Below, in pieces: positions 10,936-20,609 of a DNA stretch of 64,000 nucleotides (position 1 is its first letter; each line of letters begins with the position of its first letter). Below the pieces are notes generated by a model, which was given only the letters and a program-made list of their open reading frames with translations, searched no databases and was not told the origin of the DNA. The position numbers and the translations under genes are program-made. Source of the stretch: Clostridium aciditolerans (GTDB lineage: Bacteria; Bacillota; Clostridia; Clostridiales; Clostridiaceae); the NCBI RefSeq assembly GCF_016316925.1, contig NZ_JAEEGB010000017.1:55460-119459 (forward strand), read 5' to 3'.

Positions 10936-11964
10936 TTATTCTCTATGTTCAAAAAAACCAAATTTCCAAGCTATTATTACTAGAACCACCATGACAACAG
11001 CAAGAAGGAAATAGGCTCTCTGAGTGCTTATCTGCATTGCTATTATTGCAAAACTACCTAGTACAGCACTTATTAGGTACATGATTATAACTGCCTGCCT
11101 TTGATTAAGTCCCATGTCTAATAATCTATGATGCAGATGTCCTTTATCTGCCTGCATTATAGGCTTCCCGTTTATCTTCCTCCTAATCATAGCAAAAAGC
11201 GTATCATATATCGGTATTCCAAGTGCAAGAAGAGGTACAGCAATTGCAAAAGCTGTTGCAGACTTTATAGCTCCTTTTATAGATATAGCTGCTAATAAAA
11301 ACCCTAATAATTGCGCCCCCGTATCTCCCATAAATATAGAAGCTGGATTAAAATTATAAGGTAAGAAACCTAGTATAGCTCCAGCTAATATTACAGTTAG
11401 TACCGCCGCTTCACCTCTACCATTTAGAAAAGCTATGATAAAAATAGTGACTGCAGAAATAAAAGCAACTCCTGCTGCCAAACCATCTAGACCATCTATT
11501 AAATTTAGAGCATTAGTAATACCAACCACCCAAATTATAGTAAGCGGAATTGAAAATAATCCTATGCTCATAGAAAGTTCTGCACTGCTTATTGGATTTG
11601 TTATATAAACTATTTTAACTCCATATATGGTTAATACCAATGCAGCAGTTATCTGAAATAAAAGCTTTTGCCACGGCCTTATTTCGAATTTATCATCCAG
11701 GAAACCACCTAAGGCTATAATCGTAGCACCTATTAGTATTCCCATTTCTGATTCAGATAACTTTCCTGTTTTCAACACTAAAGTTAATACAAAAGAAAAG
11801 TATATTGCTAATCCACCTAGAAGTGGTATAGGTTTTTTATGTACTCTTCTGTTATCCTTTGGAATATCTATAACTTTTATCTTTACTGCAAATTTTTTAA
11901 TAACTGGTGTAAGCATAGCAGAGATTATTATTGAAACCAATGCTAAAACATATAATTTATTCAT
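10936..11964 (-). CDS. Undecaprenyl-phosphate sugar-1-phosphate transferase (WecA/TagO family)
   Basis: This is an integral membrane enzyme of the MraY/WecA superfamily, predicted to transfer GlcNAc-1-phosphate from UDP-GlcNAc to undecaprenyl phosphate and so start wall polysaccharide synthesis. The 342 residues have about ten membrane segments and the family motifs NALNLIDGLDGLAAG (metal-binding aspartates), NFNPASIFMGDTGAQLLGF and the histidine motif KGHLHHRLLDMG, which is typical of the GlcNAc branch rather than MraY. It lies directly upstream of the UDP-GlcNAc epimerase. The exact sugar cannot be fixed from sequence. Confidence 0.9.
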   Translation of the reverse strand: MNKLYVLALVSIIISAMLTPVIKKFAVKIKVIDIPKDNRRVHKKPIPLLGGLAIYFSFVLTLVLKTGKLSESEMGILIGATIIALGGFLDDKFEIRPWQKLLFQITAALVLTIYGVKIVYITNPISSAELSMSIGLFSIPLTIIWVVGITNALNLIDGLDGLAAGVAFISAVTIFIIAFLNGRGEAAVLTVILAGAILGFLPYNFNPASIFMGDTGAQLLGFLLAAISIKGAIKSATAFAIAVPLLALGIPIYDTLFAMIRRKINGKPIMQADKGHLHHRLLDMGLNQRQAVIIMYLISAVLGSFAIIAMQISTQRAYFLLAVVMVVLVIIAWKFGFFEHRE

Positions 11965-12036
11965 AAGTTAACCTTCCTTAATTTATATTAAGCAATATTT
12001 AGCTAGATTGAATAGACACAGTATTGTTGCTGCCAC

Positions 12037-12525
12037 TTAATAACATCCATCGCCTTCTAGAGAATCGTCATTTTCAATCCATTCATCTACAATTATTTCT
12101 CTATAAGCTGTCTTAGTATCACGTATTATAACTTTCTCAATTCCTGAATTAATTATAAACCTTTTACACAGTGAACAAGGAGAAGCATTATGTACATATT
12201 CTCCTGAACTACATTCCCTGCCAACTAAATACATAGTTGAGCCTATCATATCTTGTCTTCTAGCAGATATAATAGCATTTTGCTCTGCATGAACGGATCT
12301 ACATAATTCATAGCGTGTACCTCTTGGTACATTTAATTGCTCTCTTTTACAGTAACCTAAATCACAGCAGTTTTTTCTTCCTCTAGGCGCTCCTGTATAT
12401 CCTGTCGACATAATCTCATCATTTTTGACTATTATAGCCGCAAAGTTACGCCTTAAGCAAGTTCCTCTCTCTAATACAGTCTCACATATATCTAAATAAT
12501 AGTTATTTTTATCAATTCTATTCAT
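12037..12525 (-). CDS. dCMP/deoxycytidylate deaminase
   Basis: This is a zinc-dependent deaminase making dUMP from dCMP for thymidylate synthesis; it belongs to the ComEB/dCMP deaminase family. The 162 residues contain the zinc and catalytic motif HAEQNAI and the second zinc motif PCSLCKRFIINSGI. Extra cysteines in CCDLGYCKR are typical of the allosteric type. I chose the ATG at 12525 preceded by GGAGGAAGTT; a TTG frame to 12537 would overlap that Shine-Dalgarno. It follows upp across a 178-bp gap with a terminator, so it probably has its own promoter. Confidence 0.92.
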   Translation of the reverse strand: MNRIDKNNYYLDICETVLERGTCLRRNFAAIIVKNDEIMSTGYTGAPRGRKNCCDLGYCKREQLNVPRGTRYELCRSVHAEQNAIISARRQDMIGSTMYLVGRECSSGEYVHNASPCSLCKRFIINSGIEKVIIRDTKTAYREIIVDEWIENDDSLEGDGCY

Positions 12526-12663
12526 AACTTCCTCCAACAGTTGCTGTTATTAATCCTCATTTTATTCTATAATAAAAATGATGTAATTAAAAGTATTCAT
12601 TAAGATTATATATGAAAATTTAATATTATCCAGTTAACTTTTCGACTTGGTAATCTATATAAT

Positions 12664-12693
12664 AAAAAGCAGTGAATTATTTCACTGCTTTTT
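12664..12693 (-). terminator. Terminator after upp
   Basis: The inverted repeat AAAAAGCAGTGAA / TTCACTGCTTTTT is followed by a T-rich run on both strands and lies just past the upp stop. Confidence 0.85.
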
Positions 12694-12703
12694 ATTATAT
12701 AGA

Positions 12704-13333
12704 TTATTTAGTTCCGTATAATCTGTCTCCTGCATCTCCAAGACCAGGTACAATATATCCCTTTTCATTTAATTTTTCATCTATAGATGCAATATATATA
12801 TCTATATCTGGGTGAGCATCCATAACAGCTTTTATTCCTTCTGGTGCAGCTATAAGACACATTAATCTTATATTTTTGGCACCTTTTTGTTTTAAAAGAG
12901 TAATAGCATCTACTGCTGAACCACCTGTTGCAAGCATAGGATCCGTAACGATTACATCTCTCTCTCCTATATCCTGTGGAAGCTTACAGAAATATTCTAC
13001 TGGCTTTAATGTTTCTTCATCTCTATACAGTCCTATATGTCCAACTTTTGCTGCTGGTATAAGTTTTGTCATACCACCAACCATACCAAGACCTGCTCTA
13101 AGTATTGGAACTATAGCTACTTTCTTTCCTGCAAGCATTTTACATTTTGCCTTACATATTGGCGTTTCTATTTCTACTACTTCAAGCTGTAAATCACGAG
13201 TTACTTCATATGCCATAAGCATAGCTACTTCTTCAACAAGCTCTCTAAAATCCTTTGAACCTGTGTTCTTATCTCTTATTAGAGATAACTTATGTAATAT
13301 TAATGGATGTGCTATTTGTGTTACTTTACTCAT
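12704..13333 (-). CDS. upp: Uracil phosphoribosyltransferase
   Basis: This salvage enzyme makes UMP from uracil and PRPP. The 209 residues have the PRPP-binding loop [10 protein letters not shown] at 131-140, the [12 protein letters not shown] segment near residue 77 and the uracil-binding C-terminus [30 protein letters not shown] precedes the ATG. It lies 92 bp downstream of rpiB in the block rpiB-upp known from other Firmicutes. Confidence 0.97.
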   Translation of the reverse strand: MSKVTQIAHPLILHKLSLIRDKNTGSKDFRELVEEVAMLMAYEVTRDLQLEVVEIETPICKAKCKMLAGKKVAIVPILRAGLGMVGGMTKLIPAAKVGHIGLYRDEETLKPVEYFCKLPQDIGERDVIVTDPMLATGGSAVDAITLLKQKGAKNIRLMCLIAAPEGIKAVMDAHPDIDIYIASIDEKLNEKGYIVPGLGDAGDRLYGTK

Positions 13334-13425
13334 TTATTTTATTCCTCCTATATAACACACAGAAATTAAGAATAAATTTTACTCTAAATTTCTGCTTTAT
13401 ACTTAATTTAAAAAACTATTATATA

Positions 13426-13875
13426 CTATTTGCTATACTTTTTTTCAATTTCAGAAATTCCATCTATTCTTCTTTGGTGTCTACCACCTTCAAATTCAGT
13501 TTTTATAAATGTATCTACTATGTCAAGAGCAAGTCCTGATCCAACAACTCTCTGACCTAATGCAAGTATATTAGCATCATTATGCTCCCTGCAAGCATGA
13601 GCGCTGAAAGTATCACCACATAATGCAGCTCTCACTCCCGGAACTTTATTAGCAGCTATACTTATTCCTATACCAGTACCACAAACTAATATTCCAAGTT
13701 CATATTTCTTCCCTGCTACTTCTTCAGCAACTTTTAATGCAAATTCAGGATAGTCACAGGACTCTTCAGTATATGCACCAAAATCCTTAATTTCTACTCC
13801 TTTTGCCTCTAAATGTTTTATTATTTCATTTTTTAGCGGTAATCCCGCATGATCGCTTCCTAACGCAATCTTCAT
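13426..13875 (-). CDS. rpiB: Ribose-5-phosphate isomerase B
   Basis: This enzyme interconverts ribose 5-phosphate and ribulose 5-phosphate in the pentose phosphate pathway. The 149 residues have GSDHAGLPLK at the N-terminus, the catalytic Cys65 in GILVCGTGIGISIAANK and the phosphate-binding CREHND with His98. A GGAGGTG ribosome binding site lies before the ATG. The gene sits between the arginine-phosphatase-like gene and upp, matching the ywlE-ywlF-upp order of Bacillus subtilis. Confidence 0.96.
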   Translation of the reverse strand: MKIALGSDHAGLPLKNEIIKHLEAKGVEIKDFGAYTEESCDYPEFALKVAEEVAGKKYELGILVCGTGIGISIAANKVPGVRAALCGDTFSAHACREHNDANILALGQRVVGSGLALDIVDTFIKTEFEGGRHQRRIDGISEIEKKYSK

Positions 13876-13968
13876 GTTAAAACACCTCCAAGATATAGTG
13901 TTATTATAATTAAATAATTTATTTTAATAAATTATAAACTATCAGATTACAAAAAAAAGATAATAGCA

Positions 13969-14427
13969 TTATACAATGCCTATATCTTCTTTTAATTTGT
14001 TTAATAGCAATACAATACTGCTTTCTAATTGTCTATATGTATGTCTATAAGTTTCTATGTCACCACCAAATGGGTCGACTATATCCTTCTCCATAGAAAT
14101 ATACTCGTTTAATGTATAGATTTTGTGATTAAATCCCGGAAACTTGCCCCTTAAAAGATCTCTTATATATGTTGTCATAGTTAAAACAAGTTCTGAATTT
14201 TCTAACATGTCCTCAGTAAGCTGGACTGCATTTCTATTACTTAAATCTATGTTAATACTTTCCTTTGTAACAATTGCAGAGTTTTTTGAGGTTTTACTAT
14301 TGTTTAATACAGCTATGCCCGCAGAAATAGCTTTAATATTATCTATATCACACTTATTATTAAAAATAGCTTCTGCCATACAACTTCTACAAGTGTTTCC
14401 TGTACAAACAAATAGTATATTTTTCAT
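13969..14427 (-). CDS. Low-molecular-weight phosphatase, probable protein arginine phosphatase (YwlE-like)
   Basis: This is a low-molecular-weight tyrosine-phosphatase-fold enzyme of 152 residues. The P-loop is CTGNTCRS with nucleophile Cys8 and Arg14, and the general acid lies in the DPFGG segment near residue 118. The Thr inside GNT (Thr12) matches the residue that gives Bacillus YwlE preference for phosphoarginine, where tyrosine phosphatases usually have Ile, so I infer arginine phosphatase activity. The neighbourhood (sua5 upstream, rpiB downstream) also matches ywlC-ywlE-ywlF. McsB kinase, its usual counterpart, is not in the window. Confidence 0.85.
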   Translation of the reverse strand: MKNILFVCTGNTCRSCMAEAIFNNKCDIDNIKAISAGIAVLNNSKTSKNSAIVTKESINIDLSNRNAVQLTEDMLENSELVLTMTTYIRDLLRGKFPGFNHKIYTLNEYISMEKDIVDPFGGDIETYRHTYRQLESSIVLLLNKLKEDIGIV

Positions 14428-14450
14428 AACTAACCTCCTAAAACATAGAA

Positions 14451-15503
14451 TTACACTTTAATAATATCAAATCCAGCAGATTTTTTAAGTCTATTCATAA
14501 CAGCTACACCTACACCCTTTTCTTCAAAGGCTTCAGCAATGATTATATCAACTTCTTTATCATCAAACATTCTAAGTGTTTCAAATAAACTCTGAGATAC
14601 ACTTATCATATTTTTTCTACTTCCTAAAGATATTACTATGCCATTCTTATAATAATTTGCTGTTTCGTCTGTAGCCATTATTCCAACAACTTTATTTTCA
14701 TCTATATAATTTTGCACTATTTCGTTGATTTTTTCAATAGTTTTTTTCAAATCTCCTTGAACTATTTTTACAGGAGCCTTTGGAGCATAATGCCTATATT
14801 TCATTCCTGGCGCTTTAGGCTTAAAATCTTTTTCTGGTTTTTTCATTATTGCTGGATCTATATATGTATCTTCGTCTACTTCTCTTAACATCTCTAAAGT
14901 TATTCCTCCTGGTCTTAAAACACAGGTAGGTTCAGTAGTGCAATCAATAACCGTCGACTCAAGTCCAATATCACACATATTACCGCCAATGATATAATCT
15001 ACCTTTCCGCTTAAGTCTTCTATGCACCTTTGTACATCTGTAGGGCTAGGTTTTCCTGAAATATTAGCAGAAGGCGCAGCAATTGGAACTCCCGCTGCTC
15101 TTATAATTTCTCTAGCAACATTATTAGAAGGCATTCTAATTCCTACGCATGGTAGTGCTGCACTTGTCTCATCTGGTATGATTGAAGATTTAGGTAATAT
15201 TATTGTCATAGGACCTGGCCAAAATCTTTCCATAAATCTTTTAGCCATTTCTGGGATTTCCGAAACTAAAGGCTTTATCTCTTCAATATCCGCAATATGA
15301 ACTATTAGAGGGTTGTCCTGCGGCCTTCCTTTAGCTTCAAATATTTTTTTCACCGCCTCTGGATCTAATGCATTAGCGCCAAGTCCATAGACAGTTTCTG
15401 TTGGAAAGACTACTAGTCCACCCTGTCTTAAGACCGCCCCAGCCTCCTGCATGATGTTTTTGTCAAAGTTATTCTCATCAAGCATAATTATTTTTGTATC
15501 CAT
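14451..15503 (-). CDS. L-threonylcarbamoyladenylate synthase (Sua5/YwlC)
   Basis: This enzyme makes threonylcarbamoyl-AMP from threonine, bicarbonate and ATP for the tRNA modification t6A. The 350 residues have the YrdC-type domain (PTETVYGLGANALDPEAVKKIFEAKGRP, residues about 36-63; later RMPSNNVAREI and APSANISGKPSPT) and the extra C-terminal Sua5 domain (from about residue 240), so it is the long Sua5 form rather than TsaC. It lies 23 bp upstream of the phosphatase gene. Confidence 0.94.
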   Translation of the reverse strand: MDTKIIMLDENNFDKNIMQEAGAVLRQGGLVVFPTETVYGLGANALDPEAVKKIFEAKGRPQDNPLIVHIADIEEIKPLVSEIPEMAKRFMERFWPGPMTIILPKSSIIPDETSAALPCVGIRMPSNNVAREIIRAAGVPIAAPSANISGKPSPTDVQRCIEDLSGKVDYIIGGNMCDIGLESTVIDCTTEPTCVLRPGGITLEMLREVDEDTYIDPAIMKKPEKDFKPKAPGMKYRHYAPKAPVKIVQGDLKKTIEKINEIVQNYIDENKVVGIMATDETANYYKNGIVISLGSRKNMISVSQSLFETLRMFDDKEVDIIIAEAFEEKGVGVAVMNRLKKSAGFDIIKV

Positions 15504-15564
15504 TTTATTTTATACCACCTTTTTGTTTATTACTAAATTATATCAAGTAGTTTTTCATACCTTA

Positions 15565-16794
15565 TTACTTACATTTTTCAGTAACATACTCATCAATTGC
15601 TTGTGCCACCATTTTTGATAGCTCTACAGCCTTAACTACTGTTTTAGCCCCTGTTACTACATCTCCGGATGCAAACACACCTTCTCTTGTGGTTCTTCCA
15701 AATTCATCAGTGGCAACTAAGCCTTTATCCTTTAGCTCTATTCCCTTTGTACTTGATACTATATTTGCTCTAGGTCCTTGACCCACAGCTATGATAACAG
15801 AATCAGCTTTGAATATCTCCTCCATCCCCTCTATTGGCACTACCTTTTCTTTACCTTCTTCATCTTCTACTACTTTATTATTCACATATTTAATGCCTTC
15901 ATCAACTATCTCTACAGGGGATTTATAAAATTCAAATTTAACTCCATCAATTTTTGCATATTCAACTTCAGCTCTCTCAGCTTGAATATTTTCTGGCCCC
16001 CTTCTGCACATTACATAGACTTCTCTTGATCCGTTTCTTAATGCAGTTCTTGCAACGTCCATTGCAACATTGCCAGCTCCTATTATGCATACCTTCTTCC
16101 CTAAGTCATATACATTAGGATTTTTTAGGTAATCTATTGCATAATGAACATGCCCTAAGCTCTCGCCTTTTATTCCAAGGGCACCAGACTTCCACACTCC
16201 TGTACCTATAAATATAGCTTTGTAGCCATCTCTAAAGAGATCATCAATTGTTATAACTGACCCAATTAAAGTATTAGGTCTTATTTTTATTCCCATGCTT
16301 ATTAATTTATCTTTTAACTTTTCCAAAATATCCTTAGGTAATCTAAACTCTGGAATACCATATCGTAAAACTCCACCTATTTTATCATGAGCTTCAAATA
16401 TGGTTATATCATAGCCCTTAGAAGCTAGGATAATTGCTATAGTAATTCCAGCTGGTCCAGACCCTATTATAGCTACTTTTTTATTAGTGTCTTTTACTAC
16501 CTCTGGAGTTATAGAATTCAAATAATAATCCGATATATAATTTTCTATCGAACTTATCTTAACAGGACTATTCTTCTTTCCCATTACACAATGGCCTTCG
16601 CATTGCTTCTCATGAGGACATACAAGCGAGCACACTACAGAAAGCGGATTATTGTTAAAAAGCTTTTCTCCCGCTTCATTAATATTTCCCTCTAAAAATA
16701 ACTTTATAACTTCATTAACTGGACATCCTTCTTTGCACATAGGTTTCTTACATTGAAGGCATCTTTTAGCTTCTTCTATTACAAATTGTCCCAT
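15565..16794 (-). CDS. GltD/NfnB-like FAD- and NAD(P)-dependent oxidoreductase with Fe-S N-domain
   Basis: This is a glutamate synthase small-subunit-like flavoprotein of 409 residues. The N-terminus has two cysteine clusters for [4Fe-4S] centres (CLQCKKPMCKEGCP near residue 13 and CSLVCPHEKQCEGHC near 56). An FAD fold starts at IGSGPAGITIAIILASKG near residue 110, and an NAD(P) fold contains IGAGNVAMDVARTALRNG. The C-terminal FAD motif is GVFASGDVVTGAKTVVKAV. No large GltB subunit is adjacent, so it could be a stand-alone reductase rather than part of glutamate synthase. It is monocistronic. Confidence 0.85.
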   Translation of the reverse strand: MGQFVIEEAKRCLQCKKPMCKEGCPVNEVIKLFLEGNINEAGEKLFNNNPLSVVCSLVCPHEKQCEGHCVMGKKNSPVKISSIENYISDYYLNSITPEVVKDTNKKVAIIGSGPAGITIAIILASKGYDITIFEAHDKIGGVLRYGIPEFRLPKDILEKLKDKLISMGIKIRPNTLIGSVITIDDLFRDGYKAIFIGTGVWKSGALGIKGESLGHVHYAIDYLKNPNVYDLGKKVCIIGAGNVAMDVARTALRNGSREVYVMCRRGPENIQAERAEVEYAKIDGVKFEFYKSPVEIVDEGIKYVNNKVVEDEEGKEKVVPIEGMEEIFKADSVIIAVGQGPRANIVSSTKGIELKDKGLVATDEFGRTTREGVFASGDVVTGAKTVVKAVELSKMVAQAIDEYVTEKCK

Positions 16795-17072
16795 TGCATT
16801 ATTCCTCCTATATCTTAATGTTACAATGCTTATAGCAACGTTTTATTCTAATAACTTATTTTAACCTATAGAACAAATTTTACTAGTACTTTAAAATTAA
16901 TAAATTATTTTCTAATATACAATATAATAAACTAATCAAATATACAAAATGTTAACTATACAAGTGTTATATATAATATACTATATTTCTATAAGCGAAT
17001 ACTATATTTTAATTGTTAATTATAGTTTAATATAAACAATATTTCAAGTTTTCCTACTAAGGCTAAAAACAT
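16795..17072. other. AT-rich intergenic region upstream of the GltD-like gene
   Basis: About 280 bp of AT-rich sequence. It must contain the GltD-like promoter on the minus strand, but several overlapping TATA-like boxes make a precise choice unsafe. No gene or repeat is evident. Confidence 0.5.
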
Positions 17073-17112
17073 AAAAAGACTGTAGATCAAATTAAACTCT
17101 CTACAGTCTAAA
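17073..17112 (-). terminator. Terminator after the ZIP transporter gene
   Basis: The stem GACTGTAGA / TCTACAGTC lies just past the ZIP stop codon and is followed by TTTTT on the minus strand. Confidence 0.85.
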
Positions 17113-17119
17113 ATTAGCA

Positions 17120-17842
17120 CTATAACATTCTTACCATAAAAAGTCCCATCATAATTCCGCCTAGAACCCCAATAGTACTTGTTATCCCATCCCAAAGTTT
17201 TGATGACTCAGGTATCATTTCCCCACAGACTACATATAACATTATTCCAGATGCAAAGGACAGACATGCACCAAGAACATTTACCGATATATTTGCTATG
17301 TAAGCTCCAATCCATGTGCCAATGGCAGTAGGAAAAGCTGTTATAAAAGTATAGAATAATATCTTAGATATTCTAACTCTAGAAGCTATGAGTGGCGCTG
17401 ATACTGCTATCCCTTCAGGAATATCGTGAATTGCTATTATTATACTCATTTTTATTCCTAAAGTACCTCCAGCAGCAAAGCCACACCCCATTATTATTCC
17501 CTCTGGAAAATTATGAATCATAAGTCCTAGTGCTGCCATAAAAGCAACTTTTGCATGCTTGTCCATGCTATTTATATTTATTTTGTTATCTATTATGGCT
17601 ATAATTATAATTCCTAAGATACAAAAAACTAGAGTACCAGCGAAATTCCATTTTGTAAGAGCCTCTGGAATCAAATCAAACACTACTACTGCTAGCATCA
17701 GTCCTCCTGCAAAACCAATTATTCCTCCCAGCAGCTTATTAGAAGGCCTTTTTACTATAACTCCTAGTAAGGCCCCGGTCATTGTACCTATTAAAGATAC
17801 TACACTACCAATTAATACAATAAGAATCATATTTTTACTCAA
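17120..17842 (-). CDS. ZIP family metal transporter
   Basis: This is a polytopic membrane protein of 240 residues with eight predicted helices, of the ZIP (ZupT/GufA-like) family that imports divalent metals such as zinc. The two metal-site motifs are present: HNFPEGIIMGCGF in the fourth helix and HDIPEGIAVSAPL in the fifth. It stands alone between a hypothetical membrane protein and its own terminator. Metal specificity cannot be read from sequence. Confidence 0.92.
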   Translation of the reverse strand: MSKNMILIVLIGSVVSLIGTMTGALLGVIVKRPSNKLLGGIIGFAGGLMLAVVVFDLIPEALTKWNFAGTLVFCILGIIIIAIIDNKININSMDKHAKVAFMAALGLMIHNFPEGIIMGCGFAAGGTLGIKMSIIIAIHDIPEGIAVSAPLIASRVRISKILFYTFITAFPTAIGTWIGAYIANISVNVLGACLSFASGIMLYVVCGEMIPESSKLWDGITSTIGVLGGIMMGLFMVRML

Positions 17843-17932
17843 AACATCACCTTTATTTTAAATTACTTCTATATCATATGTATTTATATTGTAATGCATA
17901 TATTCCAAAACTTTAGGAATGGATTTTAAGAA

Positions 17933-18550
17933 TTATTTATTCCTATAATATTGAGAATTTTGACGATAAAATTTTATTTTTTCAATACATTCTTCTGTAA
18001 AGTGCGAATAGACACAGTTTTTGTATATAACATCCAACAAAGGATACTTATTAAGCTTCCCCCTTTTTATTATAGTATAGTAATATTGTTCCTCTGGGTG
18101 TATAATTTTTAACCTATTATATTGGTGAGCTACATATGGATGATTTTTTAAGAAATTTAAGTTCACAGAAATCATTCTTTCACTTCTAAACTTTGATGTT
18201 GCTAGAATAATTATTTTAAATTCACTTATATCATCTTCATCAGATAGAATCTCTTCAACATGAACTAATGAAACTTTTTCACAATTTATATTTATAGTTT
18301 TCTTTCTTATTCCAAGTGATATTTTTAATTTACTTCCAATACAAGCAAATCTCAATGTCTCCTTATCAATTCTTATTATTACAGCTATAAATATAAGCAC
18401 TTCTATAATTACTAAATATGATATGTAAAATAAACTTAGTTTTTTAGATAAAAACAAAGCGATAGGTAAAACAAAAAAAATAAAGCACATAGATAGCAGA
18501 AATCTTTTATAAGATTTTTTTTGCTTTCTAATGGCTTTATCTATATTCAT
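17933..18550 (-). CDS. Hypothetical membrane protein
   Basis: I do not recognise this 205-residue protein. Two hydrophobic segments near residues 16-34 and 40-60 (FLLSMCFIFFVLPIALFL and FYISYLVIIEVLIFIAVII) follow a basic N-terminus, then a charged soluble domain with alternating beta-like strands (residues about 60-130) and a Tyr-rich C-terminus (QYYYTII, NSQYYRNK). The layout resembles small membrane proteins with a PH-like soluble domain, but I see no diagnostic motif. It lies 29 bp downstream of prfA and is probably co-transcribed with it. Confidence 0.6.
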   Translation of the reverse strand: MNIDKAIRKQKKSYKRFLLSMCFIFFVLPIALFLSKKLSLFYISYLVIIEVLIFIAVIIRIDKETLRFACIGSKLKISLGIRKKTININCEKVSLVHVEEILSDEDDISEFKIIILATSKFRSERMISVNLNFLKNHPYVAHQYNRLKIIHPEEQYYYTIIKRGKLNKYPLLDVIYKNCVYSHFTEECIEKIKFYRQNSQYYRNK

Positions 18551-18579
18551 TCCTTACCCTCTTTTCTTGAATTAAATAA

Positions 18580-19656
18580 TTAGTCGTTACTTCCAATAGC
18601 TTTCATTTTTTCTGCCTGTTCAGCAGTTATTAAAGCATCTAGAACTTCGTCTATATCTCCATCAAGATATGAATCTAATTTGTATAGAGTTAATCCTATT
18701 CTATGATCTGTAACTCTTCCCTGAGGATAGTTATATGTCCTTATTCTTTCACTTCTGTCTCCTGTTCCTACCTGACTCTTTCTATCTTCAGCTATACTCG
18801 CCGATCTTTCTGCTTCCGCTTTTTCAAATAGTCTGGATTTAAGAACTTTCATAGCTTTTTCCTTGTTTTTAAGCTGTGATTTTTCATCTTGACAAGATAC
18901 TACTATTCCACTTGGCAAGTGAGTTATTCTTACCGCAGAGTCTGTAGTGTTAACACACTGTCCTCCATGTCCTGATGCTCTAAACACGTCTATTCTTATA
19001 TCATTTGCATTAATTTCAATTTCAACGTCGTCAACTTCTGGTAATACTGCAACAGTAGCAGTAGATGTGTGGATTCTTCCACTTGATTCAGTGTCTGGAA
19101 CTCTTTGAACTCTATGCGCTCCACTTTCGTATTTTAATCTGCTATAGGCTCCAGCTCCCTTTAGCATGAATACAATTTCTTTAAATCCACCTATATCAGT
19201 TGCATTAATGCTTATCGTTTCAATCTTCCAGCCTTTACGTTCAGCATATCTTGTGTACATTCTTGTTAAGTTCGCTGCAAATAAAGCTGCTTCTTCTCCA
19301 CCAGCACCTGCTCTTATTTCAACAAATACATCTTTGTCATCATTAGGATCTTTAGGTAGAAGTAGTATTTTTAACTCTTGATGTTTTTCTTCTATAACTC
19401 CTGTAAGTTCCCTTATTTCTTCCTGAGCCATCTCTCTTAGTTCTTTGTCTGATTCCTCTTGCAACATTTCCTTAGCAGACTCTAAATCCTCTTCAGCCTT
19501 TTTATATTCTCTATATTTCATTACAACTGTCTCTAAATCTGCATGCTCTTTACATAATTTTCGCCATTCTTTTTGATCCGCCATAACTGTCGGATCACTT
19601 ATTTTTATAGATAGTTCTTCGTATTTATTTTCTATAAAGTTAAGTCTTTCTAACAT
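18580..19656 (-). CDS. prfA: Peptide chain release factor 1
   Basis: This protein recognises UAA and UAG and triggers peptide release on the ribosome. The 358 residues have the catalytic GGQ at 231-233 ([16 protein letters not shown]), the [12 protein letters not shown] motif near 116-127 and the codon-recognition region around [14 protein letters not shown] start at the ATG giving [15 protein letters not shown], the usual RF1 N-terminus; a GTG four codons earlier overlaps the GGAG. It is the last of the prmC-prfA pair (62-bp gap), so the methyltransferase that modifies this GGQ is encoded just upstream. Confidence 0.97.
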   Translation of the reverse strand: MLERLNFIENKYEELSIKISDPTVMADQKEWRKLCKEHADLETVVMKYREYKKAEEDLESAKEMLQEESDKELREMAQEEIRELTGVIEEKHQELKILLLPKDPNDDKDVFVEIRAGAGGEEAALFAANLTRMYTRYAERKGWKIETISINATDIGGFKEIVFMLKGAGAYSRLKYESGAHRVQRVPDTESSGRIHTSTATVAVLPEVDDVEIEINANDIRIDVFRASGHGGQCVNTTDSAVRITHLPSGIVVSCQDEKSQLKNKEKAMKVLKSRLFEKAEAERSASIAEDRKSQVGTGDRSERIRTYNYPQGRVTDHRIGLTLYKLDSYLDGDIDEVLDALITAEQAEKMKAIGSND

Positions 19657-19718
19657 ACTTTTTCTCACTCCGTATAAATATTTTCACAATAAATAATTAT
19701 ATCACAATTCTTTTAACA

Positions 19719-20594
19719 CTAGCAACAAATTTCGATTTTTCCTTTTATAACCCTGTCTTTTCCAGCTAAGTCCTTTAAACACTCTACTTCAACAAATCCG
19801 TTTTCCTTTAATAGATTACTTACAGAGTCCTTTTGATCATATCCTATTTCAAATAATAACATTCCTCCATTGTTTAACAATTTCAAACTTTGAGAGGTTA
19901 TTTCTCGGTAAAAATCCAGTCCATCTTCACCTCCGCATAACGCTTCATAAGGCTCAAAGTTTTTAACATCTTCCATTAATGTTCCTATAACATTCTTTTT
20001 AATGTATGGAGGATTTGACACTATCACATCAAATCTGTCCTTATTTTCTATAAACTTGCTTAGTAAATCACTTTCTACAACTTGAACTCTTTCACCTACA
20101 TCCAGTCTTTTAATATTTTCCCCAGTCACCTCATAGGCAGTATGTGAAATATCAGAAGATTTAACATTTACGTCCTTTAATAGTTTTGCAATTGTAATAC
20201 CTATTATTCCACTTCCACAACACACATCACAAATATCCTTAAACTTATTTTTTTTAATTTCCTCCATTGCACACTCTACTAAAATCTCTGTATCTGGTCT
20301 CGGAATCAATACGCCTTCTCTTATATAAAAAGATAGTCCCATGAATTCGCATTCACCAAGCATATACTTTATAGGCATTTTATTTTTTCTAAGCGTCAAT
20401 AATCTATAAAACTCTTCTATTTCTTTATCATTTAATTCGTAATCTCTGTTGAGTAGTAAAAAAAGTCTGTCTTTTTTCACTACCTTGCCCAATAAAAGAT
20501 CACAATCTAAAGCGTAACTCTCAATTCCTTCTTCTTTTAAAATTTGATAGCCTTCTTTTAAAAGCTCTCCAATTTTTGATTTATAATTTTTCAT
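19719..20594 (-). CDS. prmC: Peptide chain release factor N5-glutamine methyltransferase
   Basis: This SAM-dependent enzyme methylates the glutamine of the GGQ motif in release factors. The 291 residues have an N-terminal helical domain, the SAM loop DVCCGSGIIGI at 123-133 and the catalytic NPPY at 194-197 that holds the glutamine amide. It lies directly upstream of its substrate gene prfA and 15 bp after the DUF1385 gene. Confidence 0.95.
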   Translation of the reverse strand: MKNYKSKIGELLKEGYQILKEEGIESYALDCDLLLGKVVKKDRLFLLLNRDYELNDKEIEEFYRLLTLRKNKMPIKYMLGECEFMGLSFYIREGVLIPRPDTEILVECAMEEIKKNKFKDICDVCCGSGIIGITIAKLLKDVNVKSSDISHTAYEVTGENIKRLDVGERVQVVESDLLSKFIENKDRFDVIVSNPPYIKKNVIGTLMEDVKNFEPYEALCGGEDGLDFYREITSQSLKLLNNGGMLLFEIGYDQKDSVSNLLKENGFVEVECLKDLAGKDRVIKGKIEICC

Positions 20595-20609
20595 TAAAAC
20601 TGCTCCATT

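Noticed and set aside
12876-13355. Plus-strand open frame of 159 codons over upp
   Set aside because: It is a shadow of upp on the other strand. It has no ribosome binding site and lacks motif.
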